From JALOOE01 sp964423545 (GTDB lineage: Bacteria > Chloroflexota > Anaerolineae > CG2-30-64-16): 5,977 nt of DNA. The stretch covers positions 1-5,977 of the forward strand of contig CAYRFV010000322.1 in assembly GCA_964423545.1 (NCBI GenBank). Reading direction: 5' to 3'. Shown in pieces: positions 5,974 through 5,977 of this stretch. Within the stretch, counting starts at the first letter, position 1, and each line of letters opens with the position of its first letter. The position numbers and the translations under genes were made by a program. The notes below the pieces were generated by a model. The model ran no database searches. It was not told where the DNA came from and saw nothing but the letters and a program-made list of their open reading frames with translations.

Positions 5974-5977
5974 CACC

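Noticed and set aside
1..5977. CRISPR array, tRNA, rRNA, insertion sequence or phage attachment site
   Set aside because: No regularly spaced direct repeats, no recognised cloverleaf or ribosomal sequence, and no transposase or integrase reading frame were seen.

Overview
The window is GC-rich bacterial DNA with every gene on the + strand and short gaps between genes. It holds the 3' end of an aldo/keto reductase, one decayed kinase gene and five intact genes. A tungsten-type aldehyde:ferredoxin oxidoreductase (AOR) next to its own MoaD-like protein, a tartrate-dehydrogenase-like enzyme and a dispersed-looking palindromic repeat are together reminiscent of Chloroflexota or a similar high-GC, partly anaerobic lineage. 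That placement is an impression from gene content, not a demonstrated assignment.

Layout. 1-150: C-terminus of an aldo/keto reductase. 147-724: remnant of an aminoglycoside-phosphotransferase-like (APH) gene. Its start overlaps the reductase stop as ATGA, and homology continues through all three forward frames with two large internal deletions and a 4-bp duplication. 744-1811: an NAD-dependent epimerase/dehydratase of the extended SDR type. 1812-1930: a 119-bp gap with at most a weak promoter. 1931-3832: a full-length AOR with all four expected iron-sulfur cysteines. 3833-3899: a gap with a GC hairpin. 3900-4133: a MoaD/ThiS-like sulfur carrier ending in GGGL. 4169-5257: a metal-dependent decarboxylating dehydrogenase of the tartrate/D-malate/isopropylmalate family, probably using a TTG start. 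5258-5352: a 95-bp gap. 5353-5892: a small seven-helix membrane protein resembling the TMEM198/DUF4203 family. 5893-5977: a long inverted repeat running to the window edge.

How the parts may work together. MoaD-like proteins supply sulfur for the pyranopterin dithiolene of molybdenum and tungsten cofactors, so the small gene most plausibly serves the AOR just upstream. The AOR would oxidise an aldehyde to a carboxylic acid with ferredoxin as electron acceptor. The next enzyme belongs to a family that oxidises and usually decarboxylates 2-hydroxy acids. With a sugar-type epimerase and an aldo/keto reductase upstream, the set could be a small carbohydrate or hydroxy-acid catabolic module, but no substrate can be read from the sequence. 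The points most worth a second look are the layered decay of the kinase gene, a cysteine where relatives of the dehydrogenase carry a substrate-binding arginine, the extra C-terminal leucine on the MoaD-like protein, and the terminal repeat, whose arm mismatches are all G-U pairs on the + strand. I found no clear evidence of a wholly new system.
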